The position numbers were made by a program, and so were the translations under genes. Of a DNA stretch of 64,000 nt, positions 33,003 through 42,760 are shown piece by piece. The DNA is from Diatrype stigma (Eukaryota > Ascomycota > Sordariomycetes > Xylariales > Diatrypaceae). The first letter of the stretch is position 1; the number at the start of each line of letters is the position of its first letter. The notes below the pieces were generated by a model that saw only the letters and a list, made by a program, of their open reading frames with translations, ran no database searches and was not told the origin of the DNA. The DNA is taken from the NCBI GenBank assembly GCA_022225965.2, contig JAKJXP020000063.1, positions 62,001 through 126,000 of the forward strand. The letters run 5' to 3'.

Positions 33003-33653
33003 ATGACGGCAAAAACTACAGACGATATCCCAGAAGGCGCGCCTCCTCTCGACCAGAATTTCATAAGCGACACCCACAACCAAGATATGACTGTTACCCA
33101 AACTCAGCCGAAACCCGGTCAAGCTGGAGGTGGAAAGGTCTACGACGACAGGAAGGAGCCAGTTAGCATGGAAATCGACTTTTACCCTGAACCCAATCAT
33201 TACGAAGGACCAAATAAGCAATCTTGGTACGGTTGCATGATTGTCAAATGCGATGACGTCCCACGTTTAATGCGCGAAGGGTTCCACTGGTCGACCGCCA
33301 ACGTCTTGAAAGAAGAAGGATACATTGAACCAAATGGAACCGGGGATATTCCCGGCATAGGAGCAACTAGGTTCACTTCTTCCCGAGCTTATTTCCTGAC
33401 GGACTTGCAGCAGCCACCACAGTGGGTTTCAAAACTCATCATCTATTCCACAACTGTGGGTGCGTTGCGCAACATCAACTTGGGTGACCTATCAATCCCA
33501 AAGATCCATGGCATGTGGGCTTGGGGTCTTAAGAAAAACTTGGTTTACCAGTATGAAGCGTGGAACCCGCAGGATAATTTCAATGCCATATATGACGACA
33601 TGCGTATGGAGGGGTGGTGGCCCTGGCCTCACAAAGAAGGAGCTGGAAGTTAG
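33003..33653 (+). CDS. Orphan 216-aa protein, possible ART-like fold
   Basis: The frame runs from ATG 33003 (context AACAATGAC) to TAG, giving 216 residues with no intron. I do not recognise a named family. The first 50 residues are polar and disordered. A compact, Trp-rich domain follows, with the segments WYGCMIVKCDDVPRLMREGF, SSRAYFLTDL, VSKLIIYSTT and FNAIYDDM. The order of an xxLLxxG element, a later YFLTD element and a terminal YD resembles small ADP-ribosyltransferase-like proteins, but this is weak and no catalytic triad can be assigned. No signal peptide or membrane segment is present. A cytosolic protein is expected. Base composition and codon use look normal, so I believe it is a real gene; the function is open. 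Confidence 0.6.
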   Translation: MTAKTTDDIPEGAPPLDQNFISDTHNQDMTVTQTQPKPGQAGGGKVYDDRKEPVSMEIDFYPEPNHYEGPNKQSWYGCMIVKCDDVPRLMREGFHWSTANVLKEEGYIEPNGTGDIPGIGATRFTSSRAYFLTDLQQPPQWVSKLIIYSTTVGALRNINLGDLSIPKIHGMWAWGLKKNLVYQYEAWNPQDNFNAIYDDMRMEGWWPWPHKEGAGS

Positions 33654-35854
33654 GACGGGAGGAACGATGCTTAAAAACGAAGGCAGGAACCAGGGTCTTA
33701 TAGCTTACGACGGGAGATTGAGTCACCATGTAGGATTTGCTGAATGCAGCAAGGCAGTATAACAAAGCAACTACAAAGGAGTTGCAATTATACAGCAGAA
33801 TTACTGCTGGGAACGGTATACTGCCGGAAGCAATTACTGTATGGGATAAAGGAAACAAGGACTTCCATTGTAATAGAAAGGATAGGGACAATTACCGCAT
33901 TAGGAAATACTCTGTATATAAATAGGGGTAACAGCCACCTAGCTGATATACAGGAAGTCGGGACCACACACACACACACACTTATACACATACACGAATA
34001 CTACTTCATACTTGAATAACTACCTTTATATACGTCTGCTTAACCTTACTTAGTGCCTATTTATTCCATTGCTACATCCGTATTATCCAATACAGTATAA
34101 CCATATACCGTATAATCTTATACACCAAAGAATGTTTCCCCACCCATACCTGCAGTAGTTTGATAGCTACCCGTTATATTGAATCTTCAATCAGTTACAT
34201 CGTCGCTTATCTTCACAAAAGGACCCCCGGTTACAATTCCTCAAACTGATGCCTCGTGTCCTATAGGGGTGTTGCATGGTATCGGTAAGTGCGAACCAGC
34301 CGCCCAACTCCCACCTAAGCAGTTACCGATTAAGCATCGTCAATGCCATAAGAAAGTTGGAAGCTGGACACAGCTGCGCTTACCAGTAGGAAAAGACTTA
34401 TCAAGAAGCAACCAAGGATCCCATCACGCAATACCAGGAGTTCACCAGTGTAAGTTGTTCCCCTGCTCCCGCCTCAGTGTATTGGGAAATAGCAGGATAC
34501 TCAAGCAACGGTCTATTGACGTCAGCACGTCTTACTACTTCGAAGTCTACAGCAACAGAACCCTTTACTCCTGACCCATAATCGACAATATAAAATTTAT
34601 AGCAAAGGAAGGGATTCTAGCTTTGCCCGAGTTAAGGCCCCCTATGCAAGCACCATACTAAAGCTATCAATATCACACCTGTTGCAGGTCAGGGGCTCTA
34701 TTCGGAGATAGGTGCTAAGAAATGCTCCACCTGGGCGGTATAACTTTTGTCCCAAGCTTTCAACCGTTCCACTCCGTATATAATCACTCTTCCGGCTCTA
34801 GCTAAGGAAGCTCGTATCTAGCCAGACAATTATCACTTTCCGCTATATGCCCCATACTTCATACGTCCCCTAGAGCCTTATAACACCTATCGTTATAATA
34901 CAGCTTCACACAATACTATATATACGGATAGGTAAGTGGCGCCGCCGCCGCAATACGTAACGCCTTCTGGCTGCTGGCCAGGAGGGGGGTAGTAATGGAA
35001 GGGGGTAAATAGGTAATGGGGAGTAATGAGAAGGATAAGTAGCGGGGCAAGCATAACTCGGGCTTTTGTGCTGAACATATCCTCGACTCATCTCGACTCT
35101 GATGTTTCAATTCTTCAAGAGTTGTTATAGCGGCGGACATGGGATCGTGAGTGGGCTGACACATCAGTCTTTTCTCATCTATATACCTAGACTATGTTGC
35201 TATATTAAACCAAAGATCGCCACCTGATTGGTGCATTGATCCAGACTTAACCAAGACTCTTGTGGGCGACCTGAAGTTATATGAAAGTAAGGGGATTCCC
35301 ACCTGGCCGTCAGTGGGCAGTTGACTTAGAGACATAATAACTGCAGGTTGCCTAGGTCCCTACTTTATCTCTCAGGCCTCTTTACGGACGAGGCCAGACC
35401 TCAAGCAGCCAGGGAGATAACTAGGTACCGACAGCAGCTGCCAGGGATGACCGGCATGACTTTACATTGAGTGCACGTATGGTTATCCTGTATCCTTCCG
35501 AGCTGAACTAATAAGTTTATAGTGTGTAGAAGTGTTTGTTATCCGATAGATACTTAATATCTATGCAGACATCAGTTCTGAAAGTCAAATGACCGCTTTC
35601 GTTACTCAGATAAAATAGCCCAAGCAGGCAGGCAAAAGAGTTGCAAAGGACAGAAGAGCTGCTAAGATGGCAGCTACGGAGGCCCTGGAGGGAACCCCAA
35701 ACCCCCTATTGCCCTGTGGTACATGCAGAGCATCCGCATTCGGGCAAGCGTGGAATTTACCGTGTACCAGGTCGGGCACCGTGCACATTCCACAGTTCAG
35801 CCACTTTAGCCACACCATCTTGCTGGCACCGCCGAACTAGGCACGTCCAGTACC
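33654..35854. other. Gene-poor intergenic region
   Basis: 2.2 kb with no supported gene. It contains a (CA)n tract at 33964-33980 and long AT-rich stretches with TATACC/GGTATA motifs. Short overlapping frames near 34180-34570, 34900-35160 and 35600-35970 have no coherent features. The right edge abuts the inverted-repeat element. Confidence 0.55.
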
Positions 35855-35916
35855 TACCTACCTTACCGCGCGGGGGGGGGGGGGGGGTTTGGAGACGGTC
35901 CCGGGGATCGAATCCA
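35855..35916 (+). repeat. Left terminal inverted repeat
   Basis: TACCTACCTTACCGCGCGG, poly-G (16), TTTGGAGACGGTCCCGG, then GGATCGA; mirrored at 36762-36812 with a shorter G run. Confidence 0.75.
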
Positions 35917-36151
35917 GTAGTAGGGACGGTCCTTGGTTGAGGACTTTCAAAAGACTGACTAGCGGCCAAGACGATTTTTATTTAAGGGACGATCTTAAAA
36001 TTTCAAGACGATCTTGAATTTTAAAGATAATCTTATACCAGTATATAAATTCATAAATATATATATATTATTATTTACTTATATAATATTATTATAAGCG
36101 ATATTTAATTATATAATATTATTACGTTATTAAGTATAAAGATATTTTTAC

Positions 36152-36217
36152 GGTCGGAATTCGAATCCTGCACTTACGGTTTACAGCTTAAGGTTTAACC
36201 ATTACGCCAATTAGAAA
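36152..36217 (-). other. tRNA-like (SINE-like) segment with A- and B-box
   Basis: On the minus strand the sequence contains TTGGCGTAATGGTTAAAC, like a polymerase III A box. About 35 bases on it has GGATTCGAATTCC, like a B box, with a CTGTAAA anticodon-like loop between them. The stems do not pair well enough for a functional tRNA. It is best read as a degenerate tRNA-derived piece inside the inverted-repeat element. Confidence 0.4.
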
Positions 36218-36369
36218 TTTACTACTAGTTATACAGTCACATATAAGCACCTAGCTTATTTATTTATATATAGCCACCTACAGCCCAGGTTTTGCCGGTG
36301 CAGGTCAGCTGTAGCAATACAGCTGTAGCAATACAGCTGTATGTACGTACTGCAGCAGCGCTGCTGTAG

Positions 36370-36545
36370 CGGTGCAATTGTAGGTGCAATTACAGGTATA
36401 GGTGCAGCTGTAGGTGCAGCTGTAGGTGCAGCTGTAGGTGCAGCTGTAGGTGCAGCTGTAGGTGTGCAGTTGTGCAGCTGTAGGTATGCAGCTGTAGGTG
36501 TGCAGCTGTAGGTGTGCAGCTGTAGGTGCAGTTGTAGGTGCAATT
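36370..36545. repeat. 12-bp minisatellite (GTGCAGCTGTAG)n
   Basis: A tandem array of GTGCAGCTGTAG units and close variants lies inside the inverted-repeat element. Related CAGCTGTAGCAATA units precede it from about 36307. It produces a spurious Thr/Ala/Leu-rich open frame on the minus strand. Confidence 0.9.
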
Positions 36546-36812
36546 ATAAATGCAGTACTGTAATTTGGGTGGGTGATTTATACAGACGGTCTGGGCAGCC
36601 GGAAACGGTCTTGGACTTAAAGTGGTCCTAGGTAAAATAGTGACTTCCGTCCGGTGACGGTGGCCAGGTATTAGCATGGGCTTGTATGGGTTATGATCCT
36701 AGAGATTATGTCGGATATTTGGAGACCAGCACCAAATTTTGTAACTGTCTCTAGCGCCGTATCGATCACCGGGACCGTCTCCAAAAACCCCCCCCGCGCG
36801 GTAAGGTAGGTA

Positions 36813-38014
36813 CCTATGTAGGTACGTGTAGGTACGTAGGTACAGTTTGTACCTAGAGTGGATTACCTTGTATGTGGCTACATACACACTTAGGTGCTGC
36901 TGTCTTGGCGCCAGGCACTTTGTCACTTCGTCTAGCGGTCACATGTGTACGCGATCAACGGACGCGACGAGATGCGATGAACCCATCACGAACGATCAGG
37001 TAAAACCGACGAGATCTGCAAGCCGTCGTTCTGGGACCTGGCAACGAATTCTCGAAACTCTGCGCACAGTGATTTTCTGGGAGGGTTCGAGAGATACACC
37101 CGACATTCCAACGGATTTCTTCTAGTCAGCGAGGTACCTCCAGAGTCCAGACAGAGCTCCAGCTCCAACTCCAAGGCACAGGCACGGGCGCAGGCGCAGG
37201 CGCATGCCTTTTCCATCCACGAATCTGTGTCTCACAACGCAAGCCGCTTCCGGAAAACCGTCTCGCGGCTTCAATCGAAATCGAATCGATGCTGTGGCTT
37301 GGCGGCCACCACATGCATTCTGATTCTTTGTCTTTCCGAGGCCGAATGCCTTGTCTTCCGGGTCCGGTGTATCTTGGTTCATCACTGTAGACCTACAAAG
37401 CCATCGTCGCATCTGAGGCCATTTGAAGCCATTTGGAGCCAACGCTTTCATCTCAGACACCTGAGATCGACTTGCTCCAGCCTAGACAGCGGGTTGTGAC
37501 GACCGAACCTTTCATCTACATCTACCTAAATCACCCATCAGATCAACCGTCCATTTTCTGTCCAGTCGATCTTCCTTTATTGCAACATTTTCACCCCGAT
37601 CGTTGCCTTAGGGGTGTTGTTTGGAACGTGGTTGAGAAAGCTTCGTTGGCAGCCTAATTCATGTAACAGCATCCTGCCTGCGAAATTGCGATTAGGTATG
37701 TAGATTCAGCAACCGCTATTTATTCCCCCCCGAACTTCAACGTCCCATCTTTCTCGCCTCAAGGAGGTCTATATGCCGTTATCCTCACCATCGGATTGAC
37801 AAGACGCTGGATCTCGTTTCAGCACCTCTTACCTCCTTCAAACCTCGACGAAGTTTGTGTTCTATATTCTACGTTGCATGCTGAACTCCAATCCCACCGC
37901 CCATTTCGTCTTTCGTACTATACGCTAATATTCAATCTCTAGGTTGTGCGCTCTCAACTTGTTTCTATTCTTCTACCTTTATACTCCTAACAGCACGTAG
38001 TGCTTGCTTTCGCA
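36813..38014. other. Intergenic / promoter of the SUN-domain gene
   Basis: The segment continues with GGTA/TACG repeats at 36800-36845. A GCAGGC-type repeat lies at 37186-37206, and the last 300 bases before the SUN gene are pyrimidine-rich, as expected for a promoter and 5' leader. No gene is supported. Confidence 0.55.
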
Positions 38015-41000
38015 ATGAGTAATCCTAGGAACAAGAGACGCCTAAGCGGGTCACCACCTGCGGCAGACTTACCAGGACTGTTTCCTGTTCACGATGGATC
38101 GTACGGTGTTAACACTCACATCAATGTTGAGCCCAGCGCGAAGCGAGGTAGAAGATCCCGGGTATCTGGGGTCGCTAACGAGGAGGAGGAGGATGAGGTT
38201 TTTAGAAGACGACTTCGGGGCAGAGACGGCCGGCGCTTCAATATGCAAGCCAACCTGGACAGTGTGTTGCTGAACACCATTGACGAAGCAAAGAAAGACC
38301 ACAATCCAAAACAGCCTGACGTGTCAGCGGCAGCAAATCCAGACCCCGGCTACCCAGACCTCAGCCAGTCAAACCTCAACAATCCAGACGCTGGTAAGCC
38401 AGACACCGGCAACACAGACACCGGCAAGCAAGGCACAAGAAAGCCAGGCACCAGAAGGTCAGCCGCCCGCAATACAGGCGGTAAACCTCCCAACCCTAAC
38501 ACGCCTGAGATCCATCCATTATACAAAACCAACGCCCCGGATCCACTCGCTCAAGGGCCACATGTCCCCAGATACGACCCCAATGTAGTCCCATACTCGG
38601 CGAGTTCGCTCCCAAGGGGTCGACAACCGCCATACACGCCATCTGAGTTGCCGAACTACGTATCTCTCATCAACAACCGGAACCCATCCGACTCACCCTT
38701 CGACCCGCGACCGCCTCCGTACGGCGTGCCCACGGGGCGCGGCTCGTCCCTCCTCTGGTCGTCGCCCTCGCGGCCCGACACGGCCCGGAGCTTCAACACC
38801 GAGAGCGGGCTGTTCGGCGAGGCGAACGTGCGGTCCCCCGCGGTGCGTCCCGGTCGCGGCGCGGCGGCAGCGCGCACCCCGCAGACTCGCCTGACTCGGG
38901 ACGAGGAGCTGACCTTCCAGCTGACGGGCCGCTTACCTCCCCAGAGGCCCGTCCAGCCACCTGCGGAAGACAACTCGCTCGGTGAGTGGCTCACGCGGGC
39001 CCCACTCCCTCGGTTCAAGGACCCCAACTCCTTCGGCTCCCCGGATGGAGATGATAGCACTGGGGCACGACGAGATGACCCCGAGCCTTCTCCGTCTACT
39101 GAGCCTCAGCCGGACGAGACTGAGCCGGCCAAGCCCAAGCCCAAGCCAGTCGGTTCCAAACTAAGTGGTAAGCAGCCCGGTCGTCCAACTGGGCCGCAAT
39201 CGGCCCAGCAGTCTGCCTTGCAACCTGCCAACCAACCTAGCCAGCCCAAACAGCAGCCTGACCCGCCGCCTGTAAATCAACCTGACCGGGCTGCCCAGCA
39301 GCCTGCCCCGCCAACTAGCCCGCCAACTAGCCAGCAACCTTCCTTGCAGCCTAGCCCGCAGCCTCTCTCGGGGCCTCTTGGGAGACCTGTTCAATGGCCT
39401 GTACAGCAGCCTGCCCAGCAGCCTGCCCAGCAGCCTGTACAGCAGCCTGTACAGCAGCCCGTCCAGCAGCCCGTCCAGCAGCCCGTCCAACAGCCCGCCC
39501 AGCAGCCCGCCCAGCAGCCCGCCCAGCAGCCCGCCCAGCAGCCCGCCCAGCAGCCCGCCCAGCAGCCTGCCCAGCAGCCTGCCCCTCCAACTAGCCCGCA
39601 ACCTTCCTTGCAGCCTAGCCCGCAACCTTCCTTGCAGCCTAGCCCGCAGCCTCTCTCGGGTCCTCTTGGGAGACCTGTTCAATGGCCTGTCCAGCAGCCT
39701 GCCCAGCAGCCTGCCCAGCAGCCTGCCCAGCAGCCTGCCCAGCAGCCTGTACAGCAGCCCGTCCAGCAGCCCGTCCAGCAGCCCGCCCAGCAGCCTGCCC
39801 AGCAGTCTAGCCCGCAACCTTCCTTACAGCCTAGCCCGCAGCCTCTCTCGGGTCCTCTTGGGAGACCTGTTCAATGGCCTGTCCAGCAGCCCGGCTCGCG
39901 CCGTGGGTCACGGCAAGCCGCTTCGTCAATCAATCTCAGTCAGACCGGTAGCCGTCGTGGTAGCCAGGCTAGTAGTCATCACGGCAGTACTACTAGCCAG
40001 CCTGGTGGCAACAATCCTGGTGGTAACAGTCCCGGTGGCAACAATCCCGGTGGCAACAACCCCGGTGGCAACAATCCTGGTGGTAACAATTCCGGTGGCA
40101 ACAATTCCGGTGGCAACAATTCCGGTGGAAACAGCCCCGGTGGTAGCCAAACCGGGAGCCAACGTGGCAGCCAAACCGGTAGCCAACGTGGCAGCCAAAC
40201 CGGGAGCCAACGTGGTAGTCAATCTAATAGTCGTCGTGGCAGCATAGGTGGTCAGCCAGGTGGCAACAATCCCGGTGGCAACAATCCTGGTGGTAACAAT
40301 TCCGGTGGCAACAACCCCGGTGGCAACAATTCCGGTAGAAACAGCCCCGGTGGTAGCCAAACCGGTAGCCAACGTGGTAGTCAGTCTAATAGTCGTCGCG
40401 GCAGCATTAGTGGTCAGCCTGGTGGCAACAATCCTGGTGGTAACAACCCCGGTGGCAACAACCCCGGTGGCAACAATTCCGGTGGAAACAGCCCCGGTGG
40501 TAGCCAGACCGGTGGTAGCCAGACCAGTAGCCGACATGGCAGCCAACCCGGTAGCCAACGTGGCAGCCAATCTAATAGTCGTCGCGGCAGCATAGGTGGT
40601 CAGCCAGGTAGCAATAACCCAGGTGGTGGCCCTCCTGGGGGTGGTTCTCCTGGGGGTGGTTCTCCTGGGGGTGGTTCTCCTGGGGGTGGCTCTCACGGGG
40701 GTAGTTCTCCCGGGGGTAGTTCTCCTGGGGGTGGTAGCCCAAGTCGACCAGGTAGCCCAGCATTGACAACTCCCCCGGGCTTGACCCCAGACCAAGCGAG
40801 GCTGGTATCGCAGATGGTTCGCGACATGCGACTACCACAAAGGGTCACTCGGAATACGCCGCAAGCCCCTCTGCTCGCGTCATTGAACAGTCTTACTCTT
40901 CAGGAGAACATTGCAGTTCGGAAGATGGTGGCCGGAATGGCAGGAGACCCCAAGGATGTTCAAAACATCTTGGACGCGCTCGATCAAGCCTCGCAAACTT

Positions 41001-42760
41001 CACGCTCTCAAGCTTCACCAAGTTTGAGTTCAAATGCTCAGCAGAAGCCTCCAGTGCCCAATCCAGTGGTTCCCGAAAGCCGCCCACGTCTTCGAAATCT
41101 CAACCGCGTGCGTAGATGCTTCCCGGTCTGCCCATCATCCTGTGGGAAAATCTGCAAGATAATCTTAGGGGCTTTAGGGTCGCTCCTGCTCGTGTTTTTG
41201 ATTGTCCAGGCGATGATAGCAGCGTCTAGGAGTGACATCAGGCCTAGCCAGGCTTTGCCCCAAGTGGAATGGAAACAAGGCCTATCCACCATGAAGCAAA
41301 TTATCGTGGAACCGGTTTCGACCTTCTGGTCTACGCTGTCAGACTATACATCTAGGGAGAGCGCGAATATATTTCGAAGTAACGCTGCGACAAACGAGGA
41401 GCTAATACGCCGGCTAGAGAACAAAATTCCGGGCGCTGTCATTGTGGAGAAGGATGCGAATGGCAAGCTCAAGATACCTCAGGACTTCTGGCATGCGTTG
41501 AAGGAGCTGATCAAGGCCGATGACATCATCCTTACCCTGGAGAATGCTCCAGGGAAGAAGCCCGAGATCTCTGCAGATCACTGGAGTGCCATCAAGTCGC
41601 ATTTAGAGAAGTCTGGGGCGCTCACAGGTGGCGTCGGAGACTCTACCGAATGTTGCGGAGTGTCGTCTGATGATGTCGAGGACATCATTGACAAATCGCT
41701 ATCACGGTCGTGGGGCCAGTGGTTGGAGCGGAACGACGAGGGCCTCAAGAAGAAAATCTCAGGTGTCGCTGTCCCCAGATCCGAATTCATGGACCTGGTG
41801 CGCGAGGAGGTCAAAACCTACCAGCTTCAAATTCGGGAGGAATTGGAAGGCATGAATGGCCGAATCAACGACATCGTGCAGGAAATAACCAATCTGCAAA
41901 ATTCGCCGCGGGCTGCCCTTGATGGAGCCACAGAGCAGGAGATACAGAGAATTGTGAAGGCCACTGTGAAGAAGGTGGTCGATAACGCGAAGCTCGACGC
42001 CATAGCCAGCGGCCAGATCAAGGGCCACGCATCCAGCGTCTTGGCGGACCAGGTCAATTTCTTCGGCATCGGCGCTGGCGCAGTCATTGAACCGTATCAC
42101 ACGTCTCCTCCTTACCATGTACGCAAGAGCCAGCTCGGGTCGAAGGCCTATATCGACCGCGACGGGCACAAGTCCCTGCCGCCGGCCGCGGCGCTGCTAA
42201 CCTGGACCGAAGAAGGGGAGTGCTTCTGCGCGGAGCCCGCCGCCGACACCAACAAGAAGGGCAAGGGCAAGGGCGGCAAGGCCCGCGGCACCAACTCCCT
42301 CGCGGTGCTGACGAGCCGGCAGATCATCCCGGAGCACCTGGTGGTGGACCACATCCTGCCGGGGGCGACGCTGAACCCGGGAGCGGCGCCGCGGGAGATC
42401 GAGCTGTGGGGCCAGTTCGAGGAGGTGAACCTGCGGCGCGAGGTGAGCGTGTTCGCGCGGGAGCAGTTCCCAGACACGCCGGCCGAGACGGCGCTGGACG
42501 AGAGCTTCGTCAAGCTCGGGCACTTCCTCTTCGAGAACAAGGAGTACGGCCACCGCGGCGACATCCACAACGAGCAGGTCTTCAAGTTCAGCGACCAGCT
42601 CGCCCAGATGAATGCCTTCACCAAGAAGTTCGTCGTCCGCGCCCTCAACAACTACGGCGGTAACACCACCTGCTTCTACCAGGTCAAGCTGTACGGCCAG
42701 GTGGTCGAACGGGAAGCCGACGTCGTGCCCCCGCCGGTCCGTCTGTCTTGGTTCCAATGA
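38015..42760 (+). CDS. Sad1/SUN-domain nuclear envelope protein
   Basis: One exon from ATG 38015 encodes 1581 residues. The C-terminus (about 1340-1581) is a SUN domain: NFFGIGAGAVIEPYHTSPPY, the CFCAEP cysteine segment, LTSRQIIPEHLVVDHI, PREIELWGQF and YGGNTTCFYQVKLYGQV. A transmembrane helix lies near 1047-1072 (KIILGALGSLLLVFLIVQAM), followed by a lumenal coiled-coil region. The topology is that of LINC-complex inner nuclear membrane proteins, which tether chromatin and the spindle pole body to KASH proteins. The nucleoplasmic N-terminus is unusually large (about 1045 residues). It contains a QQPA/QQPV array (about 378-625) and a GGNNPGG/GSQRGSQ array (about 638-912), both disordered. Known fungal Sad1 proteins are typically much shorter. 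A Lys/Gly-rich insertion (KKGKGKGGKARG) lies in the SUN domain. The GTG-initiated upstream codons are not a credible start. Confidence 0.9.
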   Translation: MSNPRNKRRLSGSPPAADLPGLFPVHDGSYGVNTHINVEPSAKRGRRSRVSGVANEEEEDEVFRRRLRGRDGRRFNMQANLDSVLLNTIDEAKKDHNPKQPDVSAAANPDPGYPDLSQSNLNNPDAGKPDTGNTDTGKQGTRKPGTRRSAARNTGGKPPNPNTPEIHPLYKTNAPDPLAQGPHVPRYDPNVVPYSASSLPRGRQPPYTPSELPNYVSLINNRNPSDSPFDPRPPPYGVPTGRGSSLLWSSPSRPDTARSFNTESGLFGEANVRSPAVRPGRGAAAARTPQTRLTRDEELTFQLTGRLPPQRPVQPPAEDNSLGEWLTRAPLPRFKDPNSFGSPDGDDSTGARRDDPEPSPSTEPQPDETEPAKPKPKPVGSKLSGKQPGRPTGPQSAQQSALQPANQPSQPKQQPDPPPVNQPDRAAQQPAPPTSPPTSQQPSLQPSPQPLSGPLGRPVQWPVQQPAQQPAQQPVQQPVQQPVQQPVQQPVQQPAQQPAQQPAQQPAQQPAQQPAQQPAQQPAPPTSPQPSLQPSPQPSLQPSPQPLSGPLGRPVQWPVQQPAQQPAQQPAQQPAQQPVQQPVQQPVQQPAQQPAQQSSPQPSLQPSPQPLSGPLGRPVQWPVQQPGSRRGSRQAASSINLSQTGSRRGSQASSHHGSTTSQPGGNNPGGNSPGGNNPGGNNPGGNNPGGNNSGGNNSGGNNSGGNSPGGSQTGSQRGSQTGSQRGSQTGSQRGSQSNSRRGSIGGQPGGNNPGGNNPGGNNSGGNNPGGNNSGRNSPGGSQTGSQRGSQSNSRRGSISGQPGGNNPGGNNPGGNNPGGNNSGGNSPGGSQTGGSQTSSRHGSQPGSQRGSQSNSRRGSIGGQPGSNNPGGGPPGGGSPGGGSPGGGSPGGGSHGGSSPGGSSPGGGSPSRPGSPALTTPPGLTPDQARLVSQMVRDMRLPQRVTRNTPQAPLLASLNSLTLQENIAVRKMVAGMAGDPKDVQNILDALDQASQTSRSQASPSLSSNAQQKPPVPNPVVPESRPRLRNLNRVRRCFPVCPSSCGKICKIILGALGSLLLVFLIVQAMIAASRSDIRPSQALPQVEWKQGLSTMKQIIVEPVSTFWSTLSDYTSRESANIFRSNAATNEELIRRLENKIPGAVIVEKDANGKLKIPQDFWHALKELIKADDIILTLENAPGKKPEISADHWSAIKSHLEKSGALTGGVGDSTECCGVSSDDVEDIIDKSLSRSWGQWLERNDEGLKKKISGVAVPRSEFMDLVREEVKTYQLQIREELEGMNGRINDIVQEITNLQNSPRAALDGATEQEIQRIVKATVKKVVDNAKLDAIASGQIKGHASSVLADQVNFFGIGAGAVIEPYHTSPPYHVRKSQLGSKAYIDRDGHKSLPPAAALLTWTEEGECFCAEPAADTNKKGKGKGGKARGTNSLAVLTSRQIIPEHLVVDHILPGATLNPGAAPREIELWGQFEEVNLRREVSVFAREQFPDTPAETALDESFVKLGHFLFENKEYGHRGDIHNEQVFKFSDQLAQMNAFTKKFVVRALNNYGGNTTCFYQVKLYGQVVEREADVVPPPVRLSWFQ
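39390..39810 (+). repeat. Coding CAGCAGCCTGCC-type 12-bp repeat
   Basis: Two arrays of the 12-bp unit CAGCAGCC(T/C)G(C/T)C, encoding QQP(A/V), are separated by a larger block, QPSLQPSPQPLSGPLGRPVQ. That block occurs three times (around 39331, 39600 and 39815). The repeat is thus hierarchical: short units inside a longer duplicated module. Confidence 0.9.
39995..40745 (+). repeat. Coding GGCAACAATCCCGGT-type repeat
   Basis: Tandem GGNNPGGNN, GSQTGSQRGSQ and GGGSPGG motifs fall in three larger modules that each contain SNSRRGSI (around 40222, 40380 and 40570). The units keep the SUN-protein frame open throughout. Confidence 0.88.

Larger units (their letters stand above)
35855..36812. mobile_element. 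958-bp non-coding element with terminal inverted repeats
   Basis: The left end reads TACCTACCTTACCGCGCGG, then a 16-base G run, then TTTGGAGACGGTCCCGG. The right end (36762-36812), read on the other strand, is the same 19 bases, an 8-base G run, a TTTTTGGAGACGGTCCCGG and then GATCGA as on the left. The interior has no transposase frame. It is AT-rich at 36000-36150, then carries a tRNA-like segment and a 12-bp minisatellite. This structure fits a MITE-like non-autonomous DNA transposon. Target-site duplications cannot be defined because both flanks are TACC/GGTA-rich. Confidence 0.65.

Noticed and set aside
36256..36677. Minus-strand Thr/Ala/Leu-rich proteins
   Set aside because: They are translations of the 12-bp minisatellite, which keeps all frames open without coding meaning.
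39161..40795. Long alternate frames in the SUN gene repeats
   Set aside because: These are periodic shadows of the 12- and 15-bp coding repeats. Only the frame that continues into the transmembrane and SUN domains is credible.
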